Positions 8,618 to 18,867 are shown, counted from the stretch's first letter. The stretch: DNA of 64,000 nt from Pedobacter sp. R20-19 (GCF_000708265.2 NZ_JCKI01000007.1:1-64000), one strand, 5' to 3'. Notes: generated by a model not told the origin, from the sequence alone. Program-made: numbers and translations.

Positions 8618-9219
8618 TGAAAGGCTATACAAAACCTTTACTTGTTATCTTTCTGGTTTTAATTGCAGACCAGTTGCTTAAAACCTGGATTAAAACCAAT
8701 ATGTACCTTGGCCAGGAGTTTAATATTATTGGTAAATGGTTCATTATCCATTTTACTGAAAATAATGGTATGGCCTTCGGGATGGAGTTTGGAGGAGAAT
8801 TTGGTAAGCTTGCCTTATCATTATTTCGTATTGCTGCCGTTGCTGGTATTGGATATGGACTTCATTATTTGATTAAACACAAATATCACCGTGGTTTAAT
8901 CTTAAATGTTGCACTGATTTTTGCAGGTGCATTAGGAAACATTATTGATTCAGTTTTTTATGGAAAGATTTATGGCTACGAAACCTGGTTTCACGGACGT
9001 GTGGTAGACATGCTTTATTTTCCAATTGCTGAAGGACATTTCCCTAGCTGGATTCCTATTTGGGGAGGAGATGAGTTTGTTTTCTTCAGACCTGTTTTTA
9101 ATCTCGCTGATGCTGCCATTTCGCTTGGCGTAATACTTATCCTGGTTTTCCAGAAAAACTACTTCAAAGAAGATGTTAAGGATGAAGTAAGCATTAATAG
9201 TGAAATTGTAGAAGATTAA
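8617..9219 (+). CDS. lspA: Lipoprotein signal peptidase (signal peptidase II)
   Basis: LspA cleaves signal peptides of diacylglyceryl-modified prolipoproteins in the inner membrane. The 200-residue protein has four membrane helices and the family motifs: DQLLKTWI in helix 1, ENNGMAFG, GALGNIIDS, and the two catalytic aspartates in GRVVDMLYFP and FNLADAAISLG. A Bacteroidota-type insertion (about residues 130-155) separates the last two motifs. The start overlaps the stop of the preceding gene by one base. It matters here because many lipoproteins in the window (FKBPs, five haem lipoproteins, Ggt) would be its substrates. A strong terminator follows 77 bp downstream. Confidence 0.96.
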   Translation: MKGYTKPLLVIFLVLIADQLLKTWIKTNMYLGQEFNIIGKWFIIHFTENNGMAFGMEFGGEFGKLALSLFRIAAVAGIGYGLHYLIKHKYHRGLILNVALIFAGALGNIIDSVFYGKIYGYETWFHGRVVDMLYFPIAEGHFPSWIPIWGGDEFVFFRPVFNLADAAISLGVILILVFQKNYFKEDVKDEVSINSEIVED

Positions 9220-9296
9220 GCAAATTACGATTGTAGATTTACGGATTACAATTGAAAATTATAGTAAGGATAGCACTTAGCTTTAAATAATTACAG

Positions 9297-9326
9297 GCCC
9301 ATTTCTTTACCGAAATGGGCTTTTTT
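9297..9326 (+). terminator. Rho-independent terminator after lspA
   Basis: A 9-bp perfect stem, GCCCATTTC/GAAATGGGC, with a 6-nt loop is followed by six T. It lies downstream of lspA and ends the ileS-lspA transcription unit. Confidence 0.85.
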
Positions 9327-9419
9327 GTTTTATTAATTTAGGTTTTAAAAGTTGATAACTTTAATAGCACAATAGAAAAGAAAGTTGTCAACTTTAAATC
9401 TGGAAATAGTACCAAAAAA

Positions 9420-9935
9420 ATGATCAATTTTCTTAACCTATCTTACTTAAAATCAGGAAATCCAAAGCAACAAAGTGCTTATCAGATTTTAATCAGGAAT
9501 AGTATATTAGAGAAGCTGGTGGAGTTTACGCCAATTTTGGTGGGAACCATCCCGATTAACATCGATATAGAAAGTAGCGATTTGGATATCATTTGTTATG
9601 TTCATGATAAAGAAAAATTTAAGCATTCTTTATTGAATCATTTTCAACAGGAGAAAGGCTTTAGAATTTCAGAAAATCAAACTTTAAATGCGCTTAAGGC
9701 AAATTTCTTTATAGAAGATTTTGAAATCGAAATCTTTGGTCAGAATATCCCCACTAAAGAACAAAATGCCTATCGCCACATGGTAATTGAACATCGATTA
9801 CTGCTAGAGAAAGGTGAGGAGTTTAGGTTACAAATCATTAATTTAAAGAAGCAAGGATACAAAACGGAATTGGCCTTTGCAAAGTTACTGGGCTTGAATG
9901 GAGATGCTTATGAGGCACTTTTAAACTTGTGGTAA
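9420..9935 (+). CDS. DUF4269 family protein (nucleotidyltransferase-like)
   Basis: The 171-residue protein matches the DUF4269 pattern as I remember it: an N-terminal YLKSGN-KQQ segment, then GTIPINIDIESSDLDIICY, which resembles the GS..DxD metal site of the nucleotidyltransferase fold, and a C-terminal helical part (AFAKLLGLNGDAYEALL). Function in the family is not established. The two aspartates of SDLDII and a later acidic strand (FEIEIFG) are compatible with metal-dependent nucleotidyl transfer, but that is inference. The gene stands alone between the lspA terminator and a repeat-rich intergenic region. Confidence 0.78.
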   Translation: MINFLNLSYLKSGNPKQQSAYQILIRNSILEKLVEFTPILVGTIPINIDIESSDLDIICYVHDKEKFKHSLLNHFQQEKGFRISENQTLNALKANFFIEDFEIEIFGQNIPTKEQNAYRHMVIEHRLLLEKGEEFRLQIINLKKQGYKTELAFAKLLGLNGDAYEALLNLW

Positions 9936-9969
9936 AGTACTACAAGATTATAAGCGATCCTTATTAAAG

Positions 9970-10134
9970 AGATTGCTTCGTCTTACCTCCTCGCAAAGAC
10001 GACCTGTCGTAGTTATTTAGAATACCAACATTAAAAAATCTGGTTGTAGCGTCTCGCCATGACTAAACGAATAAAGCGGAATCAAATTAAGATTGCTTCG
10101 TCATGCCCCCTCGCAAAGACGACCGTTCATAGTT
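9970..10134. repeat. Two copies of a 45-bp palindromic interspersed repeat
   Basis: Copies at 9970-10014 and 10090-10134 both begin AGATTGCTTCGTC and contain CTCGCAAAGACGACC, in the same orientation 120 bp apart. In copy 1 TCGTCTT pairs with AAGACGA to form a hairpin; copy 2 keeps TCGTC/GACGA. About 75 bp of unrelated sequence lies between them. They resemble the short palindromic repeats scattered between genes in this family. No gene is visible in 9936-10229. Confidence 0.65.
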
Positions 10135-10162
10135 GGCGTGTTCAATACCCGGGTACCTCAAC

Positions 10163-10193
10163 AAAAAAGCCTTCGATTTTTCAATCGAAGGCT
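10163..10193 (-). terminator. Terminator of the sucA-sucB operon
   Basis: On the minus strand an 11-bp stem, AGCCTTCGATT/AATCGAAGGCT, is followed by a T-rich tract. It lies 37 bp after the sucB stop codon. Confidence 0.85.
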
Positions 10194-10229
10194 CCTTATA
10201 TATCAGTTACCTGTTAGGGAATTTTAGGG

Positions 10230-11465
10230 TTAAACACCCAATAATAATCTAGCTGGATCTTCTAATAATTGTTTCACCCGAACAAGGAAACCTACAGACT
10301 CACGTCCATCGATAATTCTATGATCATAAGATAATGCAACATACATCATTGGACGAATAACCACCTCACCTTTTTCAGCAACGGGACGCTCAACAATGTT
10401 ATGCATACCTAAAATAGCAGATTGTGGGGCATTAATAATCGGAGTTGACATCATTGAACCAAATACACCACCATTAGTGATGGTGAAAGTTCCACCAGTC
10501 ATTTCTTCGATTGTTAATTTACTATCGCGGGCCTTTAAAGCTAATGTCAGAACTGATTTCTCAATTTCTGCAAGAGACATACTTTCTGCATTGCGGATAA
10601 CCGGAACTACTAAGCCTTTTGGAGCCGAAACAGCGATAGAAATATCTGCAAAATCATTGTAGATTAACTCTTCACCTTCTATACGACCATTTACAGCCGG
10701 AAACTCTTTTAATGCTACTGTAACAGCTTTAGTAAAAAAGCTCATGAAGCCTAAACCTACACCAAACTTTTCTTTAAACTGATCTTTATATTTTCCGCGT
10801 AAATCCATAATTGGTTTCATGTTTACCTCATTGAAAGTGGTTAACATTGCGGTTTCATTTTTAACGGCAACTAAACGTTTTGCAACAGTTCTGCGAAGTG
10901 GAGACATTTTCTCACGACGCTCGCCACGGCTACCCGCAGGAGCAACAGCTGCAACCGGAGCGCCAGCCGCTTTAGGTGCTTCAGCTTTTTTACCGGCTTC
11001 TGCTTTTACTGCATCTTCTTTAGTAATGCGTCCATCAACACCTGTACCTTTTACAGCACCAGAATCAATTCCTTTTTCTGCAAGAATTTTTCCTGCAGCA
11101 GGTGAAGGAGTACCTGTGGCATAAGAGTCTTTAGAAACAGGTTCTGTGCCTTGAGCCTTTGGTGCTTCATCCTGTGCTGGTGCATCAGACTTAGGGCTTT
11201 CAACTTCTGGCTTAGGACTGGTAGCAGCACCACCATCTTCAATATTACAAACTACTGCGCCTATGGCTAATGTATCACCTTCAGCAGCTATGGTTTTTAA
11301 AGTTCCAGCTTGTTCTGCGGTTAATTCGAAAGTAGCTTTGTCTGATTCTAATTCAGCAATAACTTCGTCCATCTCAACAACGTCACCATCGTTCTTTATC
11401 CAACGTGATAAAACAACTTCTGTTATCGACTCACCAACTGGTGGAACTTTGATCTCTAAACTCAT
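10230..11465 (-). CDS. sucB: Dihydrolipoyllysine succinyltransferase, E2 of 2-oxoglutarate dehydrogenase
   Basis: The E2 core of the 2-oxoglutarate dehydrogenase complex transfers the succinyl group from lipoyl-lysine to CoA in the TCA cycle. The 411-residue protein has one N-terminal lipoyl domain with the lipoylated lysine in [11 protein letters not shown], an Ala/Pro/Lys-rich linker (about 85-190), an E3-binding domain ([14 protein letters not shown] through [13 protein letters not shown]), and a catalytic domain with the His-Asp motif [15 protein letters not shown]. It lies 106 bp downstream of sucA on the same strand, and a terminator follows. Confidence 0.96.
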   Translation of the reverse strand: MSLEIKVPPVGESITEVVLSRWIKNDGDVVEMDEVIAELESDKATFELTAEQAGTLKTIAAEGDTLAIGAVVCNIEDGGAATSPKPEVESPKSDAPAQDEAPKAQGTEPVSKDSYATGTPSPAAGKILAEKGIDSGAVKGTGVDGRITKEDAVKAEAGKKAEAPKAAGAPVAAVAPAGSRGERREKMSPLRRTVAKRLVAVKNETAMLTTFNEVNMKPIMDLRGKYKDQFKEKFGVGLGFMSFFTKAVTVALKEFPAVNGRIEGEELIYNDFADISIAVSAPKGLVVPVIRNAESMSLAEIEKSVLTLALKARDSKLTIEEMTGGTFTITNGGVFGSMMSTPIINAPQSAILGMHNIVERPVAEKGEVVIRPMMYVALSYDHRIIDGRESVGFLVRVKQLLEDPARLLLGV

Positions 11466-11571
11466 ATTTTTAAAATTGGTAATTTTTGTTGTTATATGTT
11501 TTAAGATTCAAAAGTTGCAATGTTCCGGCCCTTAAACCTAAACCCATTACTTTCGAATCTTTAATTTAAAA

Positions 11572-14370
11572 TTAATCCGCCTCAGCTAATTTCTTACGGG
11601 CCTTTTTAGTTTCATCTTTAACTTCTTCTTCCTTAACAGAAACTTCTAAAGCCTTCGCTAAAATATAGGTTTGTTGGTTAGCATGTTGTTTAGCGAAACC
11701 TGTAGCAGTACTGCTGCTTTCTTTTCTCGAAATTACATCAATACCTTTTAAGCCTGTTTTGTATAATTTGCGGAAAAGGTATGGCCATGCACCCATGTTT
11801 TCTGGTTCTTCCTGTAGCCAGAAAATTTCGTTTGCATTTTTATATTTTGCCTTAATGGCTTCCATCTGGTCAACTGGTGTTGGGTATAATTGCTCAACAC
11901 GAACTACAGCAACATGTTTTACCTGATCTGCCTGCTGTTTTTCTAATAATTCGTAATAAATTTTACCACTACAGAAAACAATCCGGCTAACCTCATCAAC
12001 ATTTACGTTTACGTCATCAATAACCTCTTTAAAGCCACCATCGGTAAACTCTTCTAATTTGGATACGCAAGATGGATGACGCAATAAACTCTTAGGAGAG
12101 AAAACCACCAAAGGTTTACGGAAATCACGTTTAAACTGGCGACGTAATACGTGGAAAAAGTTAGCAGGAGTAGTACAGTTTACCACTTGCATGTTGTAAT
12201 CAGCACAAAGCTCCATAAAACGCTCAATACGTGCTGATGAATGCTCAGGTCCCTGACCTTCATAACCATGTGGCAATAACATCACCAAACCATTTTCGCG
12301 TTGCCATTTGGTTTCAGCGCTGGCAATATATTGATCGACAACAATTTGCGCTCCGTTAAAGAAATCGCCAAATTGTGCTTCCCAAATGGTTAAAGCATTA
12401 GGGTTTGCCATGGCATAACCATACTCAAAACCTAAAACGCCATATTCTGATAAGTGAGAATTGTAAATATCAAATGGAGCCTGCTGATCTGAAATATTTG
12501 CTAATGGTACATATTCTTCCTCGCTATCTTCTAAAGTTAATACAGCATGACGGTGAGAAAAAGTACCACGTTCTACATCCTGACCGCTTAAACGAATACG
12601 TTTACCTTCTGATAATAAAGTACCATAAGCCAGTTGCTCGCCCATTGCCCAATCAAAAACATTGGTTTCATTAACCATTTTTGTACGCTCAGCAAAAAGT
12701 TTTTCAATTTTTTTGAAGAACTTTTTATCCGATGGTAAAGTGGTGATGCGCTTACCGATTTCTAATAACGTAGATTTTTTTACAGCCGTCACAGGAGAGG
12801 TTTCAAAATCTTTTGGTGTCGCCATCCGCAAATCTGCCCAGGCACCACCAAATTTAACTTCATCCTTACTTGCAACAAATTCTTTAGCTTCGTTTAATCG
12901 CTCCTGTAAAATTCCACGGAAATCTTTTTCCATTTCTTTTGCCAGTCCAGCTTCCAGTTTACCTTCTTTAGTTAACTGGTCGATATATATTTCCCTTGGG
13001 TTAGGGTGTTTTTCGATGGTTTTGTACAATAACGGCTGGGTGAATTTAGGTTCATCAGACTCATTATGACCGAAACGACGGTAACACAAAATATCAATAA
13101 AAACATCATTTTTATATTTCTGACGATATTCCATAGCCAGATTAATGGCGTAAACCAATGCTTCAGGATCATCTCCATTTACATGAAAAACTGGTGATAA
13201 GGTCACCTTAGCAATATCCGTACAGTAGGTACTTGTACGTGCATCTTTATAGTTGGTGGTAAAGCCGATCTGGTTATTAATGACCAGGTGAATAGTTCCA
13301 CCTGTTTTATAACCTTCAAGACCTGCCATCTGAATTACTTCATATACAATTCCCTGGCCAGCTACAGAAGCATCACCATGAATTAAGATCGGTGCCAAAC
13401 GGCTGTTGTCTCCACCATATTTAAAGTCAATCTTCGAACGGCTCATTCCTTCTACCACACCGTCAACTGTTTCCAGGTGTGATGGGTTTGGGCAAAGACT
13501 TAAGTGAACACTTTTTCCGGTAACGGTAGTAACATCTGTAGAGTAACCTAAGTGATATTTTACGTCACCACCAAATGGCGTATCAGGATTATAGCTTTTA
13601 CCTTCAAACTCGGCAAATATATCTTTATAGGTTTTCTGCATGATATTCGCCAGTACGTTTAAACGACCGCGATGCGCCATACCGATTACAAATTCTTCAA
13701 TCCCTAAATCTGCTCCTTTTTCAATAACAGAATCCAATGCAGGAATTAATGCCTCTGCTCCTTCTAAAGAAAACCGTTTCTGTCCTAAAAACTTGGTTCC
13801 AAGAAAGTTTTCAAAACTTACCGCTTCATTTAATTTTTTCAAAATACGTTTCTTCTCATCAATAGAGAAACTTGGCGTATTACGGGCACTTTCCATCTTT
13901 TGCTGAATCCAGTTCAAGACCTCTGGTGTACGTAAAAATTTATATTCAGCACCAATTGAACTGGTGTAAGTTTGTTTTAGAAAAGCAACAATATCTTTCA
14001 GTTTTGCTGCACCGATACCAATTTCAACACCTGAGTTAAAAACTGTTTCCAAATCGGCATCAGAAAGGCCAAAGTTTGAAAGATCTAAAGTTGGTAAATG
14101 TTTACGTCTTTCTCGAACAGGATTGGTATGTGTAAATAAGTGACCCCGACTTCTATAACCGTCAATCAGGTTTAAAACACTAACCTCCTTTAAAAATTGT
14201 TCAGGGGTTTCTACATTTACTACTGAGGTCTCAGAATTTCTTCCAAAATCAAAACCTTCAAAAAACTTTTGCCAACCAAACTCAACTGATTCAGGATCTT
14301 GCTGATACGACTGATATAAAGAATCTACATATTCGGCGTTAGCGCCGTTGAGATAAGATAAACTATCCAT
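11572..14370 (-). CDS. sucA: 2-oxoglutarate dehydrogenase E1 component
   Basis: This thiamine-diphosphate enzyme decarboxylates 2-oxoglutarate and hands the succinyl group to the SucB lipoyl domain. The 932-residue length is typical. Visible features are the N-terminal docking segment (YLNGANAEYVDSLYQSYQQD), GMAHRGRLNVLANI, the ThDP/Mg site around GDASVAGQGIVYE, RRFGHNESDEPKFTQP, and the C-terminal transketolase-like region with LLPHGYEGQGPEHSSAR. The start is the ATG at 14370, just before the docking motif. It is the first gene of a two-gene operon with sucB. Confidence 0.97.
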   Translation of the reverse strand: MDSLSYLNGANAEYVDSLYQSYQQDPESVEFGWQKFFEGFDFGRNSETSVVNVETPEQFLKEVSVLNLIDGYRSRGHLFTHTNPVRERRKHLPTLDLSNFGLSDADLETVFNSGVEIGIGAAKLKDIVAFLKQTYTSSIGAEYKFLRTPEVLNWIQQKMESARNTPSFSIDEKKRILKKLNEAVSFENFLGTKFLGQKRFSLEGAEALIPALDSVIEKGADLGIEEFVIGMAHRGRLNVLANIMQKTYKDIFAEFEGKSYNPDTPFGGDVKYHLGYSTDVTTVTGKSVHLSLCPNPSHLETVDGVVEGMSRSKIDFKYGGDNSRLAPILIHGDASVAGQGIVYEVIQMAGLEGYKTGGTIHLVINNQIGFTTNYKDARTSTYCTDIAKVTLSPVFHVNGDDPEALVYAINLAMEYRQKYKNDVFIDILCYRRFGHNESDEPKFTQPLLYKTIEKHPNPREIYIDQLTKEGKLEAGLAKEMEKDFRGILQERLNEAKEFVASKDEVKFGGAWADLRMATPKDFETSPVTAVKKSTLLEIGKRITTLPSDKKFFKKIEKLFAERTKMVNETNVFDWAMGEQLAYGTLLSEGKRIRLSGQDVERGTFSHRHAVLTLEDSEEEYVPLANISDQQAPFDIYNSHLSEYGVLGFEYGYAMANPNALTIWEAQFGDFFNGAQIVVDQYIASAETKWQRENGLVMLLPHGYEGQGPEHSSARIERFMELCADYNMQVVNCTTPANFFHVLRRQFKRDFRKPLVVFSPKSLLRHPSCVSKLEEFTDGGFKEVIDDVNVNVDEVSRIVFCSGKIYYELLEKQQADQVKHVAVVRVEQLYPTPVDQMEAIKAKYKNANEIFWLQEEPENMGAWPYLFRKLYKTGLKGIDVISRKESSSTATGFAKQHANQQTYILAKALEVSVKEEEVKDETKKARKKLAEAD

Positions 14371-14747
14371 TATTAACTGTTTACTATAAGCATTACAAAA
14401 GTAGAATTTTACCTTATATAATTGGCAAAAAACTGGATTAATTGCACAAAAAAATTATTTAGAAACATTCTGACATTCAGCAAAATTGAGGCTGCATGAA
14501 ATAAAGAATTTTTTGATTAAAAGTTAGAGCAAAACCCAGGCCAGTATTTATAATTGAAGGAGAGACTGAGTGAATGAGAGATTTAATGAATGATACATGG
14601 CACAATCCGAAACCCATTCACTAACTCAATAATTCTTTAATTTAATCATTCTATTCTGAAAACTAAATGAGAGAATGATTAAATGATATGATCTGCAAAC
14701 TCATTCAATAATTTAATCGATCAATAACTCTTTTACTCAATCATTTA
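14371..14747. repeat. Intergenic region of iterated short words in inverted orientation
   Basis: I see no gene in these 377 bp. From about 14560 the sequence is built from variants of a few words: GAATGA, GAGTGAATGA and ATTTAAT in one orientation, then TCATTC, ATTCACTAACTC and ATTTAATCATTC in the other, and the pattern repeats once more before 14747. The result is two imperfect inverted repeats. It looks like the word-iterated segments beside the S23 genes at 24.1-26.5 kb. Confidence 0.5.
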
Positions 14748-16022
14748 TTAAGAAGTCCAGGTTAAGGCATAATTTCCTTTTGGATCTAAGTTTTTAATAT
14801 TCTTATCCATATCAATTACGCCTTTTGATTTCTGATCATTTCCTACTCCTGCTATATTGGCCCAGTTACCCCAATTACTTGCCGGATTATAATCAATAAG
14901 TTTCTCTTCAAAATAGGCAGCTCCGAATACCCAGCTTACCTCAAGATTATTAACAAGGTAGAGTGCAGTGGTTTGCCTGGCAATATTAGATATGAATCCA
15001 GTTTGGTTCAACTCTGTCATCACGGCATCTACTACGGCAAATCCCGTCTGACCAGTTCTCCATTTATTGAAATTTTCCTGCTCATTTTCGATGTCTACCA
15101 AACCCTGGCTTCCAAAACCATTTGGATTAAAAAAGGTATTGCCATATTTTTTGAACATAAAACGGAAATAGTCCCGCCAAAGCAAGCCCAATAAAATATG
15201 ATTAAACATGGCCTTTGTATTGGGCATGCCTTCTATTTTCTTAATCTCCCAATATACCTTACGTGGAGAAAGGCAACCCATGGCCAGCCAGGCAGAAAGT
15301 TTAGAAACTAAAATGAGATTTTTAGATGTTGCAGCTTGTTGCATAGCCACAATAACCTTTTGTAAATGCACCAATCCTTCGGCCTCACCGCCTTCAAACT
15401 CGAAATCAGCTCTTTGATCTTTTTGCTGGTGAAGCAAGCCAAGTTCTTCCAAAGTAGGCAGCGTTCCCCAATCAATTACCTCAGCTACGTTAATTCGATC
15501 TGGTGAAGGGAAACAGGGTTTGATAATGGAATCACGCTCGATTTTTTTCTTAAACTGATTAAAAGCATCAGGTATATCTTTGATTGGAAAAGGTAGATCT
15601 TCTTTATTGTATAAGGTGTGACCAATAAAATGTTTAAGGTTGATGCGTAATTTCCAGAGGGCATTTTCTACCAGTGTAGATACATGTGTTTCCTCTCTGG
15701 CTACCTCCCGGTGATGATATACTTCGGTAATTTCGTATTCCTGAATCAACTGTGGAATAATTTCTTCAGGGTTACCGGTAGCAATCAATAAATTTCCTCC
15801 TATCTGCTTCAGCGCACTTCGTAGCCCGAGTACACTTTCTAATAAAAAATGTGCCCTGATGCTCCCAGTTTTTAATGTCCCATACTTTGTTTCTCCAAAC
15901 TGACGGGGATCTAAAATATAAACGGGTAAAATTGAATCTGACTTAGCAATCGCCTCCACAAGCAATTCATTATCATGCAAACGGAGATCATTTCTAAACC
16001 ATACTAAAATTTTTTTGAACAT
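14748..16022 (-). CDS. DASH-type cryptochrome / photolyase
   Basis: This is a flavoprotein of the photolyase-cryptochrome family. DASH members bind FAD and a folate antenna and repair cyclobutane dimers mainly in single-stranded DNA. The 424-residue protein has an N-terminal Rossmann domain (VWFRNDLRLHDNE), the DASH-like KYGTLKTGSIRAHFLLESV segment, and an FAD-binding helical domain with ASNWGNWANIAGVGND, whose NWGNW form is typical of DASH rather than classical CPD photolyase. The C-terminal extension is short. It is divergently transcribed from the MuiA-like gene, with a second photolyase 2.8 kb away. Confidence 0.88.
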   Translation of the reverse strand: MFKKILVWFRNDLRLHDNELLVEAIAKSDSILPVYILDPRQFGETKYGTLKTGSIRAHFLLESVLGLRSALKQIGGNLLIATGNPEEIIPQLIQEYEITEVYHHREVAREETHVSTLVENALWKLRINLKHFIGHTLYNKEDLPFPIKDIPDAFNQFKKKIERDSIIKPCFPSPDRINVAEVIDWGTLPTLEELGLLHQQKDQRADFEFEGGEAEGLVHLQKVIVAMQQAATSKNLILVSKLSAWLAMGCLSPRKVYWEIKKIEGMPNTKAMFNHILLGLLWRDYFRFMFKKYGNTFFNPNGFGSQGLVDIENEQENFNKWRTGQTGFAVVDAVMTELNQTGFISNIARQTTALYLVNNLEVSWVFGAAYFEEKLIDYNPASNWGNWANIAGVGNDQKSKGVIDMDKNIKNLDPKGNYALTWTS

Positions 16023-16203
16023 CTTTTTCTCGGAAATGAATTATTGAGGATAAACACAAATTTATCTTATTTTTCTCTGGCATCAAAAACAAGCAAAATT
16101 CTTTACACACAGTAAACAATATGATTGGTGAGTTATGGAATGTTGGCAAATCATTCATCTTTCATTTAAATGTAGAATCCAACACACCTCAAAAATCAGC
16201 ATA

Positions 16204-17817
16204 ATGAAACGAATTCTAATCACACTATTATTTCCATTAAGTGTTTTCGCCCAGCAACAAATTAAAACCAAAGCAAATTTAGAAAGTGTAACTGTTTACA
16301 ACAACGGTGCACAACTTACACACTCAGGAAGGGTTAACCTTCCCGCCGGGACATCCGAAATCGTGATTAATAACATTTCCGGTCGGGTAAATGAAAACTC
16401 TATTCAAGTAGGCGTTTCTTCAGGCGTGACTATTTTATCCGTTCAGTTTAACCGCGATTTCCTGAACACGGATGCCGCAAATCCAGAAATTAAAAAGTTA
16501 ACAGACAGTATTAAATTAATTTCAGCCGATTTAATTAAAACCAAAAACTCAAAAACTATTGAAGAACAAACACTGGCCTTATTGGATGAAAATAGAAAAT
16601 CTGGCGGAACTACTTCGGGCACCAATGTGACTGAATTAATGAAACTGACTGAATATTATCGCCTGAAAAATGCTGAAGTGAGAAATGCAATAGCCGCACT
16701 CAGCGTTATAGAAGATAAACAAAATCAGAAACTGAGTGCGTTACAACAACAAATAGCAGAACTTAGAAATCATCCTAATCAGCAACTTGGTCAATTGGTT
16801 TTACAACTCATGGCGAAAACCAATATAGATGCCAATTATGATCTATCTTACATAACACCAAATGCAAGCTGGTTAGCCAGTTACGATATTAAATCCTCCA
16901 GTACCTCCAAGCCGCTTGAAATAGTTTACAAAGCGGCAATTACACAAAATACGGGCTTGGACTGGAAAAAAGTGAAGCTTTCTTTATCAACCGGAAATCC
17001 AAATTACAATATTACGGCACCAACCTTAAATCCATGGTTTGTTTCTACCTATAATCAAATGCAAAAAGCTTTAATGGGTAGAGTATCCAGCATGGAAATT
17101 GAAGACAATAAACTTAATGAAATTGTTATAAGAGGAACAAATAGCCTCCAAAAACAAGCCATGCCCGCACCTTCTACGGTTAACAACTATACTTCTGTTA
17201 ACGAAACTCAACTGGGTGTAACTTTTGATATTGACATTCCTTATGATGTAAATAGCGACAATAAGCCACATACAGTTTCTTTTAAAGAATATGAAGTGCC
17301 AGCGAAATATAAATATTATGCCGCACCAAAATTAAGCACTGATGCCTATTTATTGGCTGATGTGATTAATTGGGAAAAGTTAAACCTTCAAGCAGGAAAT
17401 GCGAACATTATCTTTGAAGGGACATATACAGGCAAATCATACATCAACCCGGCCAATATTCAGGATACGTTAAGTCTGAGTATGGGTAAGGATAAGAAAA
17501 TCATTATTTCGAAAGAGAAACAGGAAGATTTTAGCAGCACTAAATTTATTGGTGCGAACAAAAAGCAATTGTTCACATATCTAATCATAATTAGAAATAC
17601 CAAGAAAGAAGCGATTGATTTATCACTAAAAGATCAATATCCCTTATCAACTGAAAGTGATATCGAAATTGAATTATTAGACAGTTCGGGCGCCGAAGTT
17701 AACAAGGAAACAGGAATGCTTACCTGGCAGTTAAAAATAGCACCCAATGAAACCAAAACTATTAAGTTGAGTTATGCTATAAAGGCTCCAAAAAACAAAG
17801 TTATTTCTGGTTTGTAA
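16204..17817 (+). CDS. DUF4139 / mucoidy-inhibitor MuiA family secreted protein
   Basis: The family has an N-terminal DUF4140-type domain and a C-terminal DUF4139 domain; function is poorly known. I place the start at ATG 16204, not the in-frame ATG 69 bp upstream, because a clear signal peptide (MKRILITLLFPLSVFAQQ) begins there, giving 537 residues. Residues about 20-110 form the first beta domain (SVTVYNNGAQLTHSG), 100-200 are predicted coiled coil, and the rest is beta-rich with the WKKVKLSLSTGNP motif typical of DUF4139. The mature protein should be periplasmic. A long hairpin follows the stop codon. Confidence 0.8.
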   Translation: MKRILITLLFPLSVFAQQQIKTKANLESVTVYNNGAQLTHSGRVNLPAGTSEIVINNISGRVNENSIQVGVSSGVTILSVQFNRDFLNTDAANPEIKKLTDSIKLISADLIKTKNSKTIEEQTLALLDENRKSGGTTSGTNVTELMKLTEYYRLKNAEVRNAIAALSVIEDKQNQKLSALQQQIAELRNHPNQQLGQLVLQLMAKTNIDANYDLSYITPNASWLASYDIKSSSTSKPLEIVYKAAITQNTGLDWKKVKLSLSTGNPNYNITAPTLNPWFVSTYNQMQKALMGRVSSMEIEDNKLNEIVIRGTNSLQKQAMPAPSTVNNYTSVNETQLGVTFDIDIPYDVNSDNKPHTVSFKEYEVPAKYKYYAAPKLSTDAYLLADVINWEKLNLQAGNANIIFEGTYTGKSYINPANIQDTLSLSMGKDKKIIISKEKQEDFSSTKFIGANKKQLFTYLIIIRNTKKEAIDLSLKDQYPLSTESDIEIELLDSSGAEVNKETGMLTWQLKIAPNETKTIKLSYAIKAPKNKVISGL

Positions 17818-17825
17818 AAAAAAAC

Positions 17826-17876
17826 AATAGTATCTAATGAATACAGGCAATGCATTGATATTCATCAGATACTATT
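17826..17876 (+). terminator. Long hairpin after the MuiA-like gene
   Basis: Two 18-nt arms (AATAGTATCTAATGAATA and TATTCATCAGATACTATT) pair with a single mismatch around a 15-nt loop. The stop codon of the gene at 16204 is 9 bp upstream. There is no strong T tract, so this may be a weak terminator, a transcript-stabilising hairpin or an interspersed palindrome. Confidence 0.5.
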
Positions 17877-17925
17877 ATGTTTAGTCTTTAAAAAAACCGT
17901 TTTGCATGTTTGGTGTTTTAAAACC

Positions 17926-18834
17926 ATGGCAAAAAAGATTCTGATTACAGGCGCTACGGGACTTGTTGGAACTGAACTCAAAAAACAATTGTTGAATCAA
18001 GGTTATGAGGTCAATACACTGTCTCGTAAAGATAATAGTGATCCAAATAATTATCTTTGGGATGTTTACAAAGGTGATATTGATGCTAATTGTTTAAGTG
18101 GTGTTGATGCGATAATCCATTTAGCAGGAGAACCAGTAGCTGAAAAAAAATGGACTGATGAACGTAAAAAGCAAATTATAGACAGTCGTGTAAAATCTAC
18201 AGAATTACTTTTTAAAGCCATAAAACTTAAAACCGAACATCAGGTAAAATCTTTCATTTCTGCTTCAGCGGTCGGCTACTATGGCGATTGCGGCGATGAG
18301 ATTTTAACAGAAGAGAGCCAAAACGGCTATGGCTTTTTAGCAGAATGTTGTAAGTTATGGGAAGATGCTATTGATCAAGGGAAAAAATTAAGTCTACGCA
18401 TTGTAAAGCTCCGTACCGGAATTGTTTTAAGTACAAAAGGTGGCGCTTTACCACAACTGGATCAACCTGTGCGTTTATTTGCCGGTGCTGCTTTAGGAAC
18501 TGGCAAGCAATGGACACCGTGGCTTCATATTGATGATATGGTAGCGATGTATATCTATGCGTTAGAAAACTTCAATATGGAAAATAGCTATAACGCCTGT
18601 GCGCCATTCCCTGTTACAAATGAAGGATTAACCAAAGCCATTGCCAAACACTTACATCGCCCGTTTTGGCCAATTAAAGTCCCTAGAAAAGCAATAGAGC
18701 TGCTGATGGGTGAGCGAACGGAAGCCGTAATGATGAGCAATAACACCTCTGCACAAAAAATATTAGATGCCGGTTTTAAATTTAAATTTACCCATCTGGA
18801 TGATGCATTGGCCAATTTATACCAGCATAAATAG
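17926..18834 (+). CDS. TIGR01777 family NAD-dependent epimerase/dehydratase-like protein
   Basis: This is an extended short-chain-dehydrogenase fold protein with the glycine-rich NAD(P) motif ILITGATGLVGTEL at the N-terminus, the DAIIHLAGEPVAEKKW strand, the YYGD catalytic region (SASAVGYYGD) and a C-terminal DUF1731-like segment (PFWPIKVPRKAIELLMGER). The substrate is unknown for the family. I chose ATG 17926 because the Rossmann strand begins immediately after it; the in-frame ATG at 17902 would add eight residues unlike the family. It lies 33 bp upstream of the photolyase gene, probably in one operon. Confidence 0.85.
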   Translation: MAKKILITGATGLVGTELKKQLLNQGYEVNTLSRKDNSDPNNYLWDVYKGDIDANCLSGVDAIIHLAGEPVAEKKWTDERKKQIIDSRVKSTELLFKAIKLKTEHQVKSFISASAVGYYGDCGDEILTEESQNGYGFLAECCKLWEDAIDQGKKLSLRIVKLRTGIVLSTKGGALPQLDQPVRLFAGAALGTGKQWTPWLHIDDMVAMYIYALENFNMENSYNACAPFPVTNEGLTKAIAKHLHRPFWPIKVPRKAIELLMGERTEAVMMSNNTSAQKILDAGFKFKFTHLDDALANLYQHK

Positions 18835-18867
18835 TTTGAAAAAAGCCGATATCATAATTCAAATTAG

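Noticed and set aside
12662..13069. 135-codon plus-strand open frame inside sucA
   Set aside because: It is a shadow of the long sucA coding sequence on the other strand and has no family features.
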